Positions 15,322 through 24,531 of a stretch of DNA of 64,000 bases are shown one piece after another. Below the pieces are notes generated by a model that made no database searches, was not told the origin of the DNA, and was given only the letters and a program-made list of their open reading frames with translations. The stretch covers positions 1 to 64,000 of the forward strand of contig NZ_BAABAQ010000007.1 of assembly GCF_039537505.1 (NCBI RefSeq). The letters are read 5' to 3'. The stretch comes from Streptosporangium oxazolinicum (GTDB lineage Bacteria; Actinomycetota; Actinomycetes; Streptosporangiales; Streptosporangiaceae). A program made the position numbers and the translations under genes. Position 1 is the stretch's first letter. Every line of letters starts with the position of its first letter.

Positions 15322-17438
15322 TGTCCCCCCAGCCGCGTACCCCCGCCCCCGGGGACGGAAAGGTGGGCGGCGGCCTCCTCGATCCCCGGCAGCTGGTCAC
15401 CTCGCTGCCCGAGGCGGTCAGGAAGCTCAACCCGGCCACGCTCTGGCGCAACCCGGTGATGCTGATCGTCGAGATCGGCGCGGCCTTCACCACGGTGCTC
15501 GCCGTACTCGAACCATCCTTTTTCGCCTGGGCCACCGTGGTGTGGCTCTGGCTGACGGTGATCTTCGCCAACCTGGCCGAGGCCGTCGCCGAGGGGCGCG
15601 GCAAGGCCCAGGCCGCGACCCTGCGCGCCGCCAAGCGCGACACCACGGCGCGGCGGCTGCGCGGACGCGACTCCACCGAGTGGGACGTCGTCGGAGCCTC
15701 CGAACTGCTGCGGGACGATTTCGTCGTCGTGGAGGCCGGGGAGATCATCCCCGGAGACGGCGACGTGGTCGACGGCATCGCCTCGGTGGACGAGTCGGCC
15801 ATCACCGGCGAGTCCGCCCCGGTCATCCGCGAGTCGGGCGGCGACAGGTCGGCGGTGACCGGCGGCACGAAGGTGCTGAGCGACCGGATCGTCGTCCAGA
15901 TCACCCAGCGGCCCGGCGAGAGCTTCATCGACCGGATGATCGCCCTGGTCGAGGGCGCCGCCCGGCAGAAGACGCCCAACGAGATCGCCCTCAACATCCT
16001 GCTGGCCGCCCTGACGATCATCTTCCTGGTCGCCGTCGCGACCATGCAGCCGCTGGCGATCTACGCCAAGGCCCAGAACCCCGGGGTGCCGGACTCGCTC
16101 GCCCTGACCGGGGACGGCGTCACCGGCGTCGTACTGGTCGCGCTGCTGGTCTGCCTCATCCCGACCACCATCGGGGCACTGCTGTCGGCGATCGGCATCG
16201 CGGGGATGGACCGGCTGGTCCAGCGCAACGTCCTCGCGATGAGCGGCCGGGCGGTCGAGGCCGCCGGGGACGTCAACACCCTGCTGCTGGACAAGACCGG
16301 CACCATCACGCTGGGCAACCGGCAGGCGTCGGAGTTCCTCACCGCCCCCGGCGTCTCCGCCGACGAGCTGGCGACGGCCGCGCAGCTGGCCAGTCTCGCC
16401 GACGAGACCCCCGAGGGCCGCTCCATCGTGGTCTACGCCAAGCAGGCGTACGGCCTCAGGGAGCGCGGGCCCGGAGAGCTCGCCCACGCCGAGTGGATCG
16501 GGTTCACCGCGCAGACCCGGATGAGCGGCGTCGACCTCGACGGCCGCCGGGTCCGCAAGGGCGCCGCCACCGCCGTCATGAAGTGGGTCCGCGAGCACGG
16601 CGGCCACCCCACCGACGAGGTCGGCGGCATCGTGGACGCCGTCTCCGGCTCCGGCGGCACCCCGCTGGTCGTCGGGGAGGTGGTCGAGGGCAAGGCGCGC
16701 GTCCTGGGGGTCGTCCACCTCAAGGACGTCGTCAAGCAGGGCATGCGCGAGCGCTTCGACGAGATGCGCAGGATGGGCATCCGCACCGTCATGATCACGG
16801 GCGACAACCCGCTGACGGCGAGGGCCATCGCCGACGAGGCGGGGGTGGACGACTTCCTCGCCGAGGCCACGCCCGAGGACAAGCTCGACCTGATCAGGTC
16901 GGAGCAGGAGGGCGGCAGGCTGGTCGCGATGACCGGCGACGGCACCAACGACGCGCCCGCGCTCGCGCAGGCCGACGTCGGGGTGGCGATGAACACCGGC
17001 ACCTCGGCCGCCAAGGAGGCCGGAAACATGGTCGACCTCGACTCCAACCCGACCAAGCTCATCGAGATCGTCGAGATCGGCAAGCAACTGCTCATCACCC
17101 GCGGCGCGCTGACGACCTTCTCGATCGCCAACGACGTCGCCAAGTACTTCGCGATCATCCCCGCGATGTTCGCGGCGGTCTACCCGGGCCTGGACGCGCT
17201 GAACGTGATGCGTCTGTCCAGCCCGCAGTCGGCGATCCTGTCCGCGGTCGTCTTCAACGCGCTCGTCATCGTGGCGCTGATCCCGCTCGCCCTGCGCGGT
17301 GTGCGCTACCGCCCCTCCAGCGCCTCCACGCTGCTCAGCCGCAACCTCTACGTCTACGGCCTGGGCGGCATCGTCGTGCCCTTCGCCGGCATCAAGCTGA
17401 TAGACCTGCTCATCCAGTTCCTTCCGGGGATGTCGTAA
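15321..17438 (+). CDS. kdpB: KdpB, P-type ATPase subunit
   Basis: A 705-residue P-type ATPase. The actuator motif ITGES, the phosphorylation motif LLLDKTGTITLGN with D324, and the hinge MTGDGTNDAPALAQADVG are all present. VAMNTGTSAAKEAGNMVDLD matches the KdpB-specific segment. The start ATG overlaps the kdpA stop (TGATG). It powers potassium import through KdpA. Full length with no sign of damage. Confidence 0.98.
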   Translation: MSPQPRTPAPGDGKVGGGLLDPRQLVTSLPEAVRKLNPATLWRNPVMLIVEIGAAFTTVLAVLEPSFFAWATVVWLWLTVIFANLAEAVAEGRGKAQAATLRAAKRDTTARRLRGRDSTEWDVVGASELLRDDFVVVEAGEIIPGDGDVVDGIASVDESAITGESAPVIRESGGDRSAVTGGTKVLSDRIVVQITQRPGESFIDRMIALVEGAARQKTPNEIALNILLAALTIIFLVAVATMQPLAIYAKAQNPGVPDSLALTGDGVTGVVLVALLVCLIPTTIGALLSAIGIAGMDRLVQRNVLAMSGRAVEAAGDVNTLLLDKTGTITLGNRQASEFLTAPGVSADELATAAQLASLADETPEGRSIVVYAKQAYGLRERGPGELAHAEWIGFTAQTRMSGVDLDGRRVRKGAATAVMKWVREHGGHPTDEVGGIVDAVSGSGGTPLVVGEVVEGKARVLGVVHLKDVVKQGMRERFDEMRRMGIRTVMITGDNPLTARAIADEAGVDDFLAEATPEDKLDLIRSEQEGGRLVAMTGDGTNDAPALAQADVGVAMNTGTSAAKEAGNMVDLDSNPTKLIEIVEIGKQLLITRGALTTFSIANDVAKYFAIIPAMFAAVYPGLDALNVMRLSSPQSAILSAVVFNALVIVALIPLALRGVRYRPSSASTLLSRNLYVYGLGGIVVPFAGIKLIDLLIQFLPGMS

Positions 17439-18268
17439 TGGAACGCCTGCCCAGCTGGGTCCGCCAGCACCTCGCCGCGCTCCGCGCGCTGCTCGTCCTC
17501 ACCCTGGTCACCGGGGTCGTCTACCCGCTGGTGGTCACCGGCATCGCCCAGACCGTGTTCGCCACCGGGGCGAACGGCTCCCTCGTCCAGAAGGACGGCA
17601 GGGACGTGGGAAGCGCGATCGTCGGTCAGAGCTTCACCGACGCCGACGGCAGGCCGGTCGGCCGCTACTTCCAGAGCAGGCCGTCGGTGGCCGGTGACGG
17701 CTACGACATGCTCGCCACCGCCGCGAGCAACCTCGGGCCCGAGGACGTCGTGGACGTCCCGGGGGCCAGGCAGAGCCTGCTCACCCAGGTCTGCGCCCGC
17801 TCCAGGGCCGTCGGGGAGCTGGAGGGGGTGAGCGGCGCCCGGCCGTACTGCACGCCCGACGGCGTCGGCGCCGTGCTGAAGGTCTTCCCCTCCGTCGGCG
17901 CCCCCACCCGGGTCGTCAGCGTCAACCAGGTCTGCCCTGCCCGGCCCTTCGTCGCCACCTTCGAGGGGGTCGCGGTGGAGTGCGCCCGGCCCGGCGAGGA
18001 CTACGCGGCCGGGCGCACCGTCCCGGTCCGCGGCACGGCCAGGGCCGTGGTGCCCGCCGACGCGGTCACCGCCAGCGGCTCCGGCCTCGACCCGGACATC
18101 TCCGTCGCGTACGCCGAGCTCCAGGCGGCCCGGGTGGCCAGGGAGCGCGGCGTCCCCGTGGAGAGGGTGAGACGGCTGATCGCGGCGAACACCACCGGCC
18201 GCCCCCTCGGCTTCATGGGCGAACCGGCGGTGAACGTCCTCGAACTCAACCTGGCCCTCGACCGGTGA
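17438..18268 (+). CDS. kdpC: KdpC, enlarged form
   Basis: A 276-residue KdpC with one N-terminal membrane helix (LLVLTLVTGVVYPLVVTGIA) and the family motifs GRYFQSRPS, ASNLGP and the C-terminal RPLGFMGEPAVNVLELNLAL. Typical KdpC is about 190 residues. The extra 80 or so lie between GARQSLLTQV and SGLDPDIS and contain several cysteines (CARSRA, PYCTPDG, NQVCPAR, VECARPG), suggesting a disulfide-linked external domain. The ATG overlaps the kdpB stop (TAATG). Inserts of this kind occur in some actinobacteria; their function is unknown. Confidence 0.95.
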   Translation: MERLPSWVRQHLAALRALLVLTLVTGVVYPLVVTGIAQTVFATGANGSLVQKDGRDVGSAIVGQSFTDADGRPVGRYFQSRPSVAGDGYDMLATAASNLGPEDVVDVPGARQSLLTQVCARSRAVGELEGVSGARPYCTPDGVGAVLKVFPSVGAPTRVVSVNQVCPARPFVATFEGVAVECARPGEDYAAGRTVPVRGTARAVVPADAVTASGSGLDPDISVAYAELQAARVARERGVPVERVRRLIAANTTGRPLGFMGEPAVNVLELNLALDR

Positions 18269-20826
18269 ACAGGGGGCGGGGGCGGCTGCGCGTCTACCTC
18301 GGGGCCGCCCCGGGCGTCGGCAAGACGTACATGATGCTCTGCGAGGGCCGCCGCCGCCTCGCGAGGGGCACCGACGTCGTCGTGGGCCTCGTCGAGACCC
18401 ACGGCCGCCCCCGCACCGCGGAGCTGCTCGACGGCCTGGAGGTCGTCCCACGCAGGAGCACGGCCTACCGGGGGAGCGCGTTCACCGAGCTGGACGTGGA
18501 CGCCGTCATCGCCAGGAGGCCCAGGGTCGCCCTGGTCGACGAACTGGCCCACACCAACGTGCCGGGCTCGCGCAACGCCAAACGCTGGCAGGACATCGAG
18601 GAGATCCTCGACGCGGGCGTCGACGTCATCTCCACCGTCAACATCCAGCACCTGGAGTCGCTCAACGACGTGGTCGAGGAGATCACCGGGGTGGTCCAGC
18701 GCGAGACGGTACCCGACGAGGTGGTGCGCCGCGCCGACCAGGTGGAGCTGGTGGACATGGCCCCGGAGGCGCTGCGGCGGCGGATGGCGCACGGCAACGT
18801 GTACGCGCCGGAGAAGGTCGACGCGGCGCTGTCGAACTACTTCAGGGTCGGCAACCTGACCGCGCTGCGCGAGCTGGCGCTGCTGTGGGTGGCGGGCAAG
18901 GTCGACGACCAGCTCGACCGCTACCGCGCCGAGCACGGCATCGCGGGCACCTGGGAGGCGCGCGAGCGCGTCGTCGTCGCGCTGACCGGCGGCCCGGAGG
19001 GCGACACGCTGGTACGGCGGGCCGCCAGGATCGCGGACAGGAGCAAGGGGGCCGACCTGCTGGCCGTGCACGTCACCCGCGCCGACGGCCTGACCGGGGC
19101 CGACCCGGCGAGCACGGCCCGTCAGCGCACGCTGGTGGAGGACCTGGGCGGCACCTACCACCAGGTCGTCGGCGACGACGTGCCGGGCGCCCTGCTGGAC
19201 TTCGCGCGCGGCGTCAACGCCACCCAGCTGGTGCTGGGGGCGTCGCGGCGCGGCCGGTTCGCCCAGATCCTCTCCCGGGGGGTCGGGGTGACCACGACCG
19301 CGCGGTCCGGGCCCATCGATGTCCACATGATCACCCACGACGGTGTGAAGCGGGGGCGCGACCGTGCCCCGTCGCGGGCCGCGCTGACCCGCACCCGCCG
19401 GGTGGCGGGCTGGCTTCTCGCGACCCTCGGGCTGCCGCTCCTGACGCTGGCGCTGCACCCCTTCCGTGGCGACGTGAACCTGCCGAGCGACATCCTGCTC
19501 TTCCTGCTCATGGTGGTCGTGGTCGCCCTGGCGGGCGGCATGTGGCCGGGCGTCACCGCCGCCGTGCTCGGCTTCCTGCTGCTCAACTACTTCTTCACGG
19601 CGCCGGTCGACCGCTTCACCATCGCCGACCCGGAGAACCTGTTCGCGCTGAGCGTCTACGTGCTGGTGGCCGTGATGGTGAGCGCGGTCGTGGACGTCGC
19701 CGCCCGCCGTACCCGGGAGGCGGCCCGCGCCCGCGCCGACGCCGAGGTCCTCTCCACCCTGGCCGGGCACGTGCTCCGTGGCGAGCACGCGCTCGCCTCG
19801 CTGCTCGCCCGCCTGCGGGAGACCTTCGGGCTGGCCTCGGTCACCCTGCTGGAACGCGCCGGAGACCCGGGTCCCGACGACCAGTCCGACCCCGAGGCGT
19901 GGCGGATCGTGGCCACCGCCGGTGACGCGCCCTGCACCTGCCCGGGGGGCGCGGACACCGACGTGGTCATCGACGAGCGGCTCGTCCTGGCCATCCGGGG
20001 CAGGCTGCTGGAGGCGTCCGACCGGCGGGTGCTGGAGGCGTTCGCCGCCGAGGCGGCGGTGGCGCTGCGGCAGGACCGGCTCGCGGCGGAGGCGGAGCGG
20101 GCCAGGCCGCTGGCCGAGGCCGACAGGATGCGCACCGCGCTGCTCGCCGCGGTCAGTCACGACCTGCGCACCCCGCTCGCCTCGGCCAAGGCCGCCGTGG
20201 AGAGCCTGCGCAACACCGGCATCGACTGGTCGCCACGGGACAGGGAGGAATTGCTCGCCACCGCGGACGAGTCCCTGGCCAAGCTGGACCGGCTGGTCGC
20301 CAACCTGCTCGACATGAGCCGCCTGCAGGCGGGAGTGCTCGGGCTGACGCTGGAGCCGACCGCGCTCGGGGACGTCGTGCCGCGCGCCGTCGACGACCTC
20401 GGCCACCTGTCCCGGCGGATCGAGACGGACCTCTCCGCCGAGCTGCCCGAGGTCGTCGCCGACCAGGCGCTGCTGGAACGGATCCTGGTCAACCTCATGT
20501 CCAACGCCGTCCGCTACAGCCCCGGGGGCCGGAAGGTCCTCGTCACGGCCAGCGAGTACGGCGACCACGTGGAGATCCGTGTCGTCGACCGAGGTACGGG
20601 CATCCCGCCCGACGCCTACGACCGGGTCTTCATGCCCTTCCAGCGGCTCGGCGACCGCGACAACCACACCGGCGTCGGCCTGGGCCTCGCGCTCTCCCGG
20701 GGGCTCGCCGAGGCGATGGCCGGAACCCTGCTACCGGACGAGACACCAGGGGGTGGCCTCACCATGATCCTGACACTTCCCGTTTCCTCCCGCCCTCGGG
20801 CGCGTCCGGCGGGGGAACGACCATGA
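18265..20826 (+). CDS. kdpD: KdpD, potassium/osmotic sensor histidine kinase
   Basis: An 853-residue sensor kinase. In order: KdpD N-terminal domain with Walker A GAAPGVGKTY (residues 13-22), a universal-stress-protein-like domain, a four-helix membrane region (LLTLALHPF to VAVMVSAVVDVAARR), a GAF-like segment, HisKA with H632 in AVSHDLRTPLASAKAA, and a HATPase (LMSNAVRYSPGG, GTGIPPDAYDR, GVGLGLALS). It starts at GTG overlapping the kdpC stop. The last codons are part of a 59-base duplication. It phosphorylates KdpE to switch on kdpFABC. Confidence 0.96.
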   Translation: MNRGRGRLRVYLGAAPGVGKTYMMLCEGRRRLARGTDVVVGLVETHGRPRTAELLDGLEVVPRRSTAYRGSAFTELDVDAVIARRPRVALVDELAHTNVPGSRNAKRWQDIEEILDAGVDVISTVNIQHLESLNDVVEEITGVVQRETVPDEVVRRADQVELVDMAPEALRRRMAHGNVYAPEKVDAALSNYFRVGNLTALRELALLWVAGKVDDQLDRYRAEHGIAGTWEARERVVVALTGGPEGDTLVRRAARIADRSKGADLLAVHVTRADGLTGADPASTARQRTLVEDLGGTYHQVVGDDVPGALLDFARGVNATQLVLGASRRGRFAQILSRGVGVTTTARSGPIDVHMITHDGVKRGRDRAPSRAALTRTRRVAGWLLATLGLPLLTLALHPFRGDVNLPSDILLFLLMVVVVALAGGMWPGVTAAVLGFLLLNYFFTAPVDRFTIADPENLFALSVYVLVAVMVSAVVDVAARRTREAARARADAEVLSTLAGHVLRGEHALASLLARLRETFGLASVTLLERAGDPGPDDQSDPEAWRIVATAGDAPCTCPGGADTDVVIDERLVLAIRGRLLEASDRRVLEAFAAEAAVALRQDRLAAEAERARPLAEADRMRTALLAAVSHDLRTPLASAKAAVESLRNTGIDWSPRDREELLATADESLAKLDRLVANLLDMSRLQAGVLGLTLEPTALGDVVPRAVDDLGHLSRRIETDLSAELPEVVADQALLERILVNLMSNAVRYSPGGRKVLVTASEYGDHVEIRVVDRGTGIPPDAYDRVFMPFQRLGDRDNHTGVGLGLALSRGLAEAMAGTLLPDETPGGGLTMILTLPVSSRPRARPAGERP

Positions 20827-20872
20827 TCCTGACATTTCCTGGTTTCTCCCGCTCGCGCCCCGCGCTGGAACG
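20761..20872. repeat. Imperfect tandem duplication across the kdpD-kdpE junction
   Basis: ACCATGATCCTGACACTTCC at 20761 recurs as ACCATGATCCTGACATTTCC at 20820, a 59-base step, followed in both copies by a similar C/T-rich stretch and a GGAACGACC box. The first copy encodes the KdpD C-terminus. The second is non-coding and leads into the GTG of kdpE at 20876, which follows a third GGAACGACC-like box. Confidence 0.7.
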
Positions 20873-20875
20873 ACC

Positions 20876-21544
20876 GTGACCCGCGTCCTCGTCGTCGACG
20901 ACGAGCCCCAGCTCCTGCGCGCCCTGCGCATCAACCTCGCCGCGCGCCACTACGACGTGGCCGTGGCCCCCGACGGCGGCGGGGCCCTGCGGCAGGCCGC
21001 CGACTGGCACCCCGACCTGGTCGTGCTCGACCTCGGCCTGCCCGACCTCGACGGGATCGACGTCATCCACGGCCTGCGCGGCTGGACCACCGTCCCGATC
21101 ATCGTGCTCTCCGGCCGTACGGGAGGATCCGACAAGATCGACGCGCTGGACGCCGGAGCCGACGACTACGTCACCAAGCCGTTCGGCATCGACGAACTCC
21201 TCGCCCGCATCCGGGCCGTCTCCCGGCGCACCGCGCTGCACGACGCGGAACTCGCCCGGATCCGCATCGGCGACCGGATCGTGGACCTGGTCGACAAGAC
21301 CGTCTCCGACGGCGTGCGGCTCACGCCCACCGAGTGGCACCTGCTGGAGATCCTGATCCGCAACCCCGGCAAGCTCATCACCCAGCGGCAACTGCTGACG
21401 GAGGTCTGGGGTTCCAAGTACCTCAAGGAGACCCACTACCTGCGCCAGTACATGGCCCAGATGCGCAAGAAGCTGGAACGGGACCCGGCCTGCCCGGTCC
21501 ACCTGCTCACCGAGCCCGGCATGGGATACCGCTTCCAGCCCTGA
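20876..21544 (+). CDS. kdpE: KdpE, OmpR-family response regulator
   Basis: A 222-residue response regulator with receiver Asp D52 in VVLDLGLPDLDG, Lys in DYVTKPFGIDELLARI and an OmpR-type winged helix (RLTPTEWHLLEILIRNPGKL, then KYLKETHYLRQYMAQMRKKL). It starts at GTG after a 49-base gap that holds the duplicated kdpD end. It activates kdp transcription when phosphorylated by KdpD. Confidence 0.96.
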   Translation: MTRVLVVDDEPQLLRALRINLAARHYDVAVAPDGGGALRQAADWHPDLVVLDLGLPDLDGIDVIHGLRGWTTVPIIVLSGRTGGSDKIDALDAGADDYVTKPFGIDELLARIRAVSRRTALHDAELARIRIGDRIVDLVDKTVSDGVRLTPTEWHLLEILIRNPGKLITQRQLLTEVWGSKYLKETHYLRQYMAQMRKKLERDPACPVHLLTEPGMGYRFQP

Positions 21545-21627
21545 AGGGGTGGGCTCGTGTTCGATCCCCGCGGGTCTCCTTTTAGGGCGTCGCGCCCCCG
21601 GCCCCTCCGCCGTGCCGCGAATCTCCG

Positions 21628-21708
21628 CCGCGTGGACCGCCGTACGGTCCACGCGGCTTGCGGGCCTCCGCTGTGCGAACCGTGGTACCGCGCGTCGCGG
21701 TACCACGG
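21628..21708. terminator. Two strong hairpins between kdpE and the antiporter gene
   Basis: CCGCGTGGACCG (21628-21639) pairs perfectly with CGGTCCACGCGG (21645-21656). Next to it, CCGTGGTACCGCG (21680-21692) pairs perfectly with CGCGGTACCACGG (21696-21708). Both lie between convergent genes, so a bidirectional double terminator is the simplest reading. Confidence 0.8.
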
Positions 21709-21713
21709 CGCCG

Positions 21714-23060
21714 CTACAGAGGGTCCGAGCTGCTCGCCGGGGACTGCCTCGCCCAGGCGAGCTGCTCGTTCCCGCGCAGGTCCTCCTCGGCGGTCTGCTC
21801 CACCCTCGCCATGGCCCAGCGCAGGATCGGCGGTGCCATGAGCGAGGTCACGATCGCCACCAGCACGATGATCGTGTACACCTCGACGCTGAGGATGCCC
21901 AGCCGCAGGCCCACCATGGCCACGACCACCTCGATCACGCCCCGCGCGTTGAGCCCCGCGCCCAGCGCGAGCGCCTCCCACCGGTTGAGCTTGCTGGCAC
22001 GCGCTCCCGCGTACGCCCCGACGAACTTGCCGATGATCGCGACGGCCAGGATGCCGAGCCCGGCGAGCAGGATCATCGGGTCGGTCAGGGACGTCAGGTC
22101 CATGCGCAGCCCGGCGGTGGCGAAGAAGATCGGCGCGAAGCCGGAGAGCACCACCGTGCGCAGCGGGGCGAGCCGCGCAGGGTCGACGCCGCCCGCGGAG
22201 CCGATCAGGATGCCGCACACGAAGGCGCCGAAGATGGCCTCCAGCCCCATCGCGTGCGTGGCGGCGGCGGAGAGCAGAAGCAGTACGGCCGCGGTCGCGA
22301 CGGACGAGCCGGGGTCCTCGCCCCGGGAGGTGAGCCGGAACGCGTGCCGTACCAGCGGGCGGCCCAGGGTGAGCGCGAAGACCACGACCGCCAGCAGGCA
22401 GGCGAGCGAGATCAGCACGTTCCCGGCGCGCAGGCCGGTGGTGGCCATGGCCGACACGATCGACAGCATGAACCAGCCGAACGCGTCGTCGATCATTCCC
22501 GCGGCGAGCGTGAGCTGCCCGACGTTGCGGTGGAGCAGCCCCATGTCCATGAGGGTCTTGGCGATGACCGGGATGGCGCTGACGCACATCGCGACGCCGA
22601 GGAAGAGCGCGAAGACCAGAGGCTCCGTTCCGGCGGGAATGAGCGTGGCCGGGAGCAGGAAGCCGGCGCCGACGCCGAACGCGAGCGGCACCAGCAGCCC
22701 ACCGGCGCTGACACCGGCGGCCGTGGCGCCCCGGCGCCGGATCAGCCCCATGTCCATGTGGATGCCGGTGATGCCGACGAGCAGCAGCACGCCGATCTGC
22801 CCCACCGCGTCGAGCAGGTGGAACTGGGCGCTTTCCTGCGGGAACAGCCAGGTGGACAGCCCCGGCGCGACGTGCGCGAGGAACGACGGGCCCAGGAGCA
22901 CGCCGACGAACAGCTCGCCGACGACGGCGGGCATGCCGAGCCGCCGGGCGAGGCGGCCGAAGACGAGGGCGAGCAGCAGGAGCAGCCCGACCTGGAGTAA
23001 GAAGATCAGCAGTTGGTGTGCGGCGATCGGCGCCACCGGCGCCGCGAGCGGGACGAGCAC
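21714..23060 (-). CDS. CPA2-family cation/proton antiporter
   Basis: A 448-residue membrane protein with about 12 helices of the KefB/NapA type: LLLALVFGRLARRLGMPAVV, VLLLVGITGIHMDM and MIDDAFGWFMLSIVSA, the last holding the Asp-Asp-like pair typical of cation exchange. No C-terminal TrkA-N domain is present. The GTG at 23060 was chosen because GGAGGGG lies just upstream; an ATG at 23135 would add 25 polar residues. It faces the kdp operon tail to tail, suggesting a local cluster for potassium/sodium and pH balance. Confidence 0.88.
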   Translation of the reverse strand: MLVPLAAPVAPIAAHQLLIFLLQVGLLLLLALVFGRLARRLGMPAVVGELFVGVLLGPSFLAHVAPGLSTWLFPQESAQFHLLDAVGQIGVLLLVGITGIHMDMGLIRRRGATAAGVSAGGLLVPLAFGVGAGFLLPATLIPAGTEPLVFALFLGVAMCVSAIPVIAKTLMDMGLLHRNVGQLTLAAGMIDDAFGWFMLSIVSAMATTGLRAGNVLISLACLLAVVVFALTLGRPLVRHAFRLTSRGEDPGSSVATAAVLLLLSAAATHAMGLEAIFGAFVCGILIGSAGGVDPARLAPLRTVVLSGFAPIFFATAGLRMDLTSLTDPMILLAGLGILAVAIIGKFVGAYAGARASKLNRWEALALGAGLNARGVIEVVVAMVGLRLGILSVEVYTIIVLVAIVTSLMAPPILRWAMARVEQTAEEDLRGNEQLAWARQSPASSSDPL

Positions 23061-23288
23061 GACAGACCCCTCCGGTCTCTCACAAGGCACCGCCCTGTCT
23101 CCCCGGTCAGGACCGTACGACGTAGAGCCTGACAAAACGAAGTTCAGTCATCAATCCTTGAAGAGTTACCCAAAATATGCTTTGTCACGTGTGTCGCTTG
23201 TTTTATGGCGGACATCACATGGCCAATCGTGTTTCACCTGTGGAAACGGGCGGAGGTGCGGAAAACCGAAAAGGGCACGGCCTCGTGC

Positions 23289-24374
23289 TCAGGTTCCTCG
23301 CCGGGCCGTGGAGTGGACCGGTGCCGAATGCCCTGCCCCCATTTCCTCCATTTCCGCTTTTTTCGCCGAGTGGCCCTCGGGACGCGCCCAGCAGGTGACC
23401 GCGGGGGCGGGTCCGCCGGGGGCGTCGCCCTGGAAAATCATCTTCAGGATGCCGGGGAACTCGCCGGTACGGTCCAGGCCGAGGTCGTGCACCAGCACCG
23501 TCGCGGGCCGCGTCCGGGCGACGGTGTCGGCCAGCCCGACGAGCCCGGTGGGGGAACCGGCGGACGGCGGCGACGTCAGGGCCAGGAACCAGGCGCCCAC
23601 GTCGATGGCGAACCGCGCGAGCCGTGCCCCGTCCACGGTGCGTGTCACGCCGTCGCCCGCCGGGGAGCCGGGGAACACCAGCTCGCCACGGTCACCGGTG
23701 AGCCGGCCCGCGCCCACGAAGTGGATCACGTCCGCGGGCCTTCCCGCCAGTGCCGCCCCGATCCAGTTGAGCCACGGGTCACCGGGACGTGGGGCCAGGG
23801 CCACCGGAGGGTCGTGGACCACGATGCCGGGACGGGCCGCCGCGAGCCCGCGTACCCGCCCCGCGCACTCCCGGCCGGTGAACACATGCACGCTCGCCCG
23901 GTGGCCGGTGCCGTCGTGCCACTGCTCGGCGAGGTCCGCCAGGTCGGGCGCGAACAGGGGGCCACCGGCGCAGAGCACCACCCTCGGCCGGTCGCCGGGC
24001 ACCGGCGGGCGCGGCGTGAGATACGGCGTGCGCAGGACGGTCCTGGCCAGCGACACCGACAGCAGCCGTTCCCAGGGAAGCAGGTGCAGGTGGCCGCGCG
24101 GCTGCCGGACGTCGAGCCAGAGCCGGGGGTTCCCGTCGCTCCCGCCCGCCTCCAGCGCCTCGCCGACCGCGCGCAGGACCTCGCCCGGCACGGTGAACCC
24201 GTCCTCGGGGAGCTCACCGGCCGCTGTCCCCTCGTCCGGTACGCCGAACAGCCGGGCGGGCCAGGACGCGCTCCACCGCCGTCCCGGGTCGCGGTGCGGC
24301 ACCTCCAGGGTCACCCGGTGCCCGCCCGCGGACCTCTTCTCCAGTCGCACGCGCAGCGTGGGCGCCTCCTCCAT
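23289..24374 (-). CDS. CHAT-like protein lacking an obvious catalytic cysteine
   Basis: A 361-residue protein. GHLHLLPWERLLSVSLARTV resembles the LPWELL segment of CHAT (caspase-like) domains, and DVIHFVGAGRL resembles the catalytic-His segment. Where CHAT proteases have an NACE-type cysteine motif, this protein reads FLALTSPPSAGSPTG, with no cysteine. The C-terminus is irregular and may be eroded. The ATG at 24374 follows AAGGAAG. If the CHAT match is right, it may be an inactive relative. The family call is tentative; no operon partner is evident. Confidence 0.45.
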   Translation of the reverse strand: MEEAPTLRVRLEKRSAGGHRVTLEVPHRDPGRRWSASWPARLFGVPDEGTAAGELPEDGFTVPGEVLRAVGEALEAGGSDGNPRLWLDVRQPRGHLHLLPWERLLSVSLARTVLRTPYLTPRPPVPGDRPRVVLCAGGPLFAPDLADLAEQWHDGTGHRASVHVFTGRECAGRVRGLAAARPGIVVHDPPVALAPRPGDPWLNWIGAALAGRPADVIHFVGAGRLTGDRGELVFPGSPAGDGVTRTVDGARLARFAIDVGAWFLALTSPPSAGSPTGLVGLADTVARTRPATVLVHDLGLDRTGEFPGILKMIFQGDAPGGPAPAVTCWARPEGHSAKKAEMEEMGAGHSAPVHSTARRGT

Positions 24375-24509
24375 GACCACTTCCTTACCGGGGAGAGGGA
24401 TGCTGGTTCTCCACCGGGACGGGACGCGCCTCAGAGGGGTTCGTACCTTGTCGTGAACGGCTCCTTCGCCCGGTACGGCGATGATGGGCCGCGCGGGGCA
24501 TGGGATGCC

Positions 24510-24527
24510 TGAGTAGCCCCCTACTCA
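24510..24527. terminator. Small hairpin after the TetR gene
   Basis: TGAGTAG (24510-24516) and CTACTCA (24521-24527) form a perfect 7-bp stem with a CCCC loop, five bases beyond the stop codon of the TetR gene and upstream of the CHAT-like gene on the same strand. It could be a terminator for the first or an operator for the second. Confidence 0.4.
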
Positions 24528-24531
24528 ACCG

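Noticed and set aside
14496..17087. Very long open frame antisense to kdpA/kdpB
   Set aside because: Its product is a Gly/Asp/Gln/Arg-rich string without domains. It mirrors the GC-biased codons of kdpB, which is clearly the real gene.
18001..20667. Long open frame antisense to kdpD
   Set aside because: Same cause: high third-position GC opens the opposite strand. No start site or family match.
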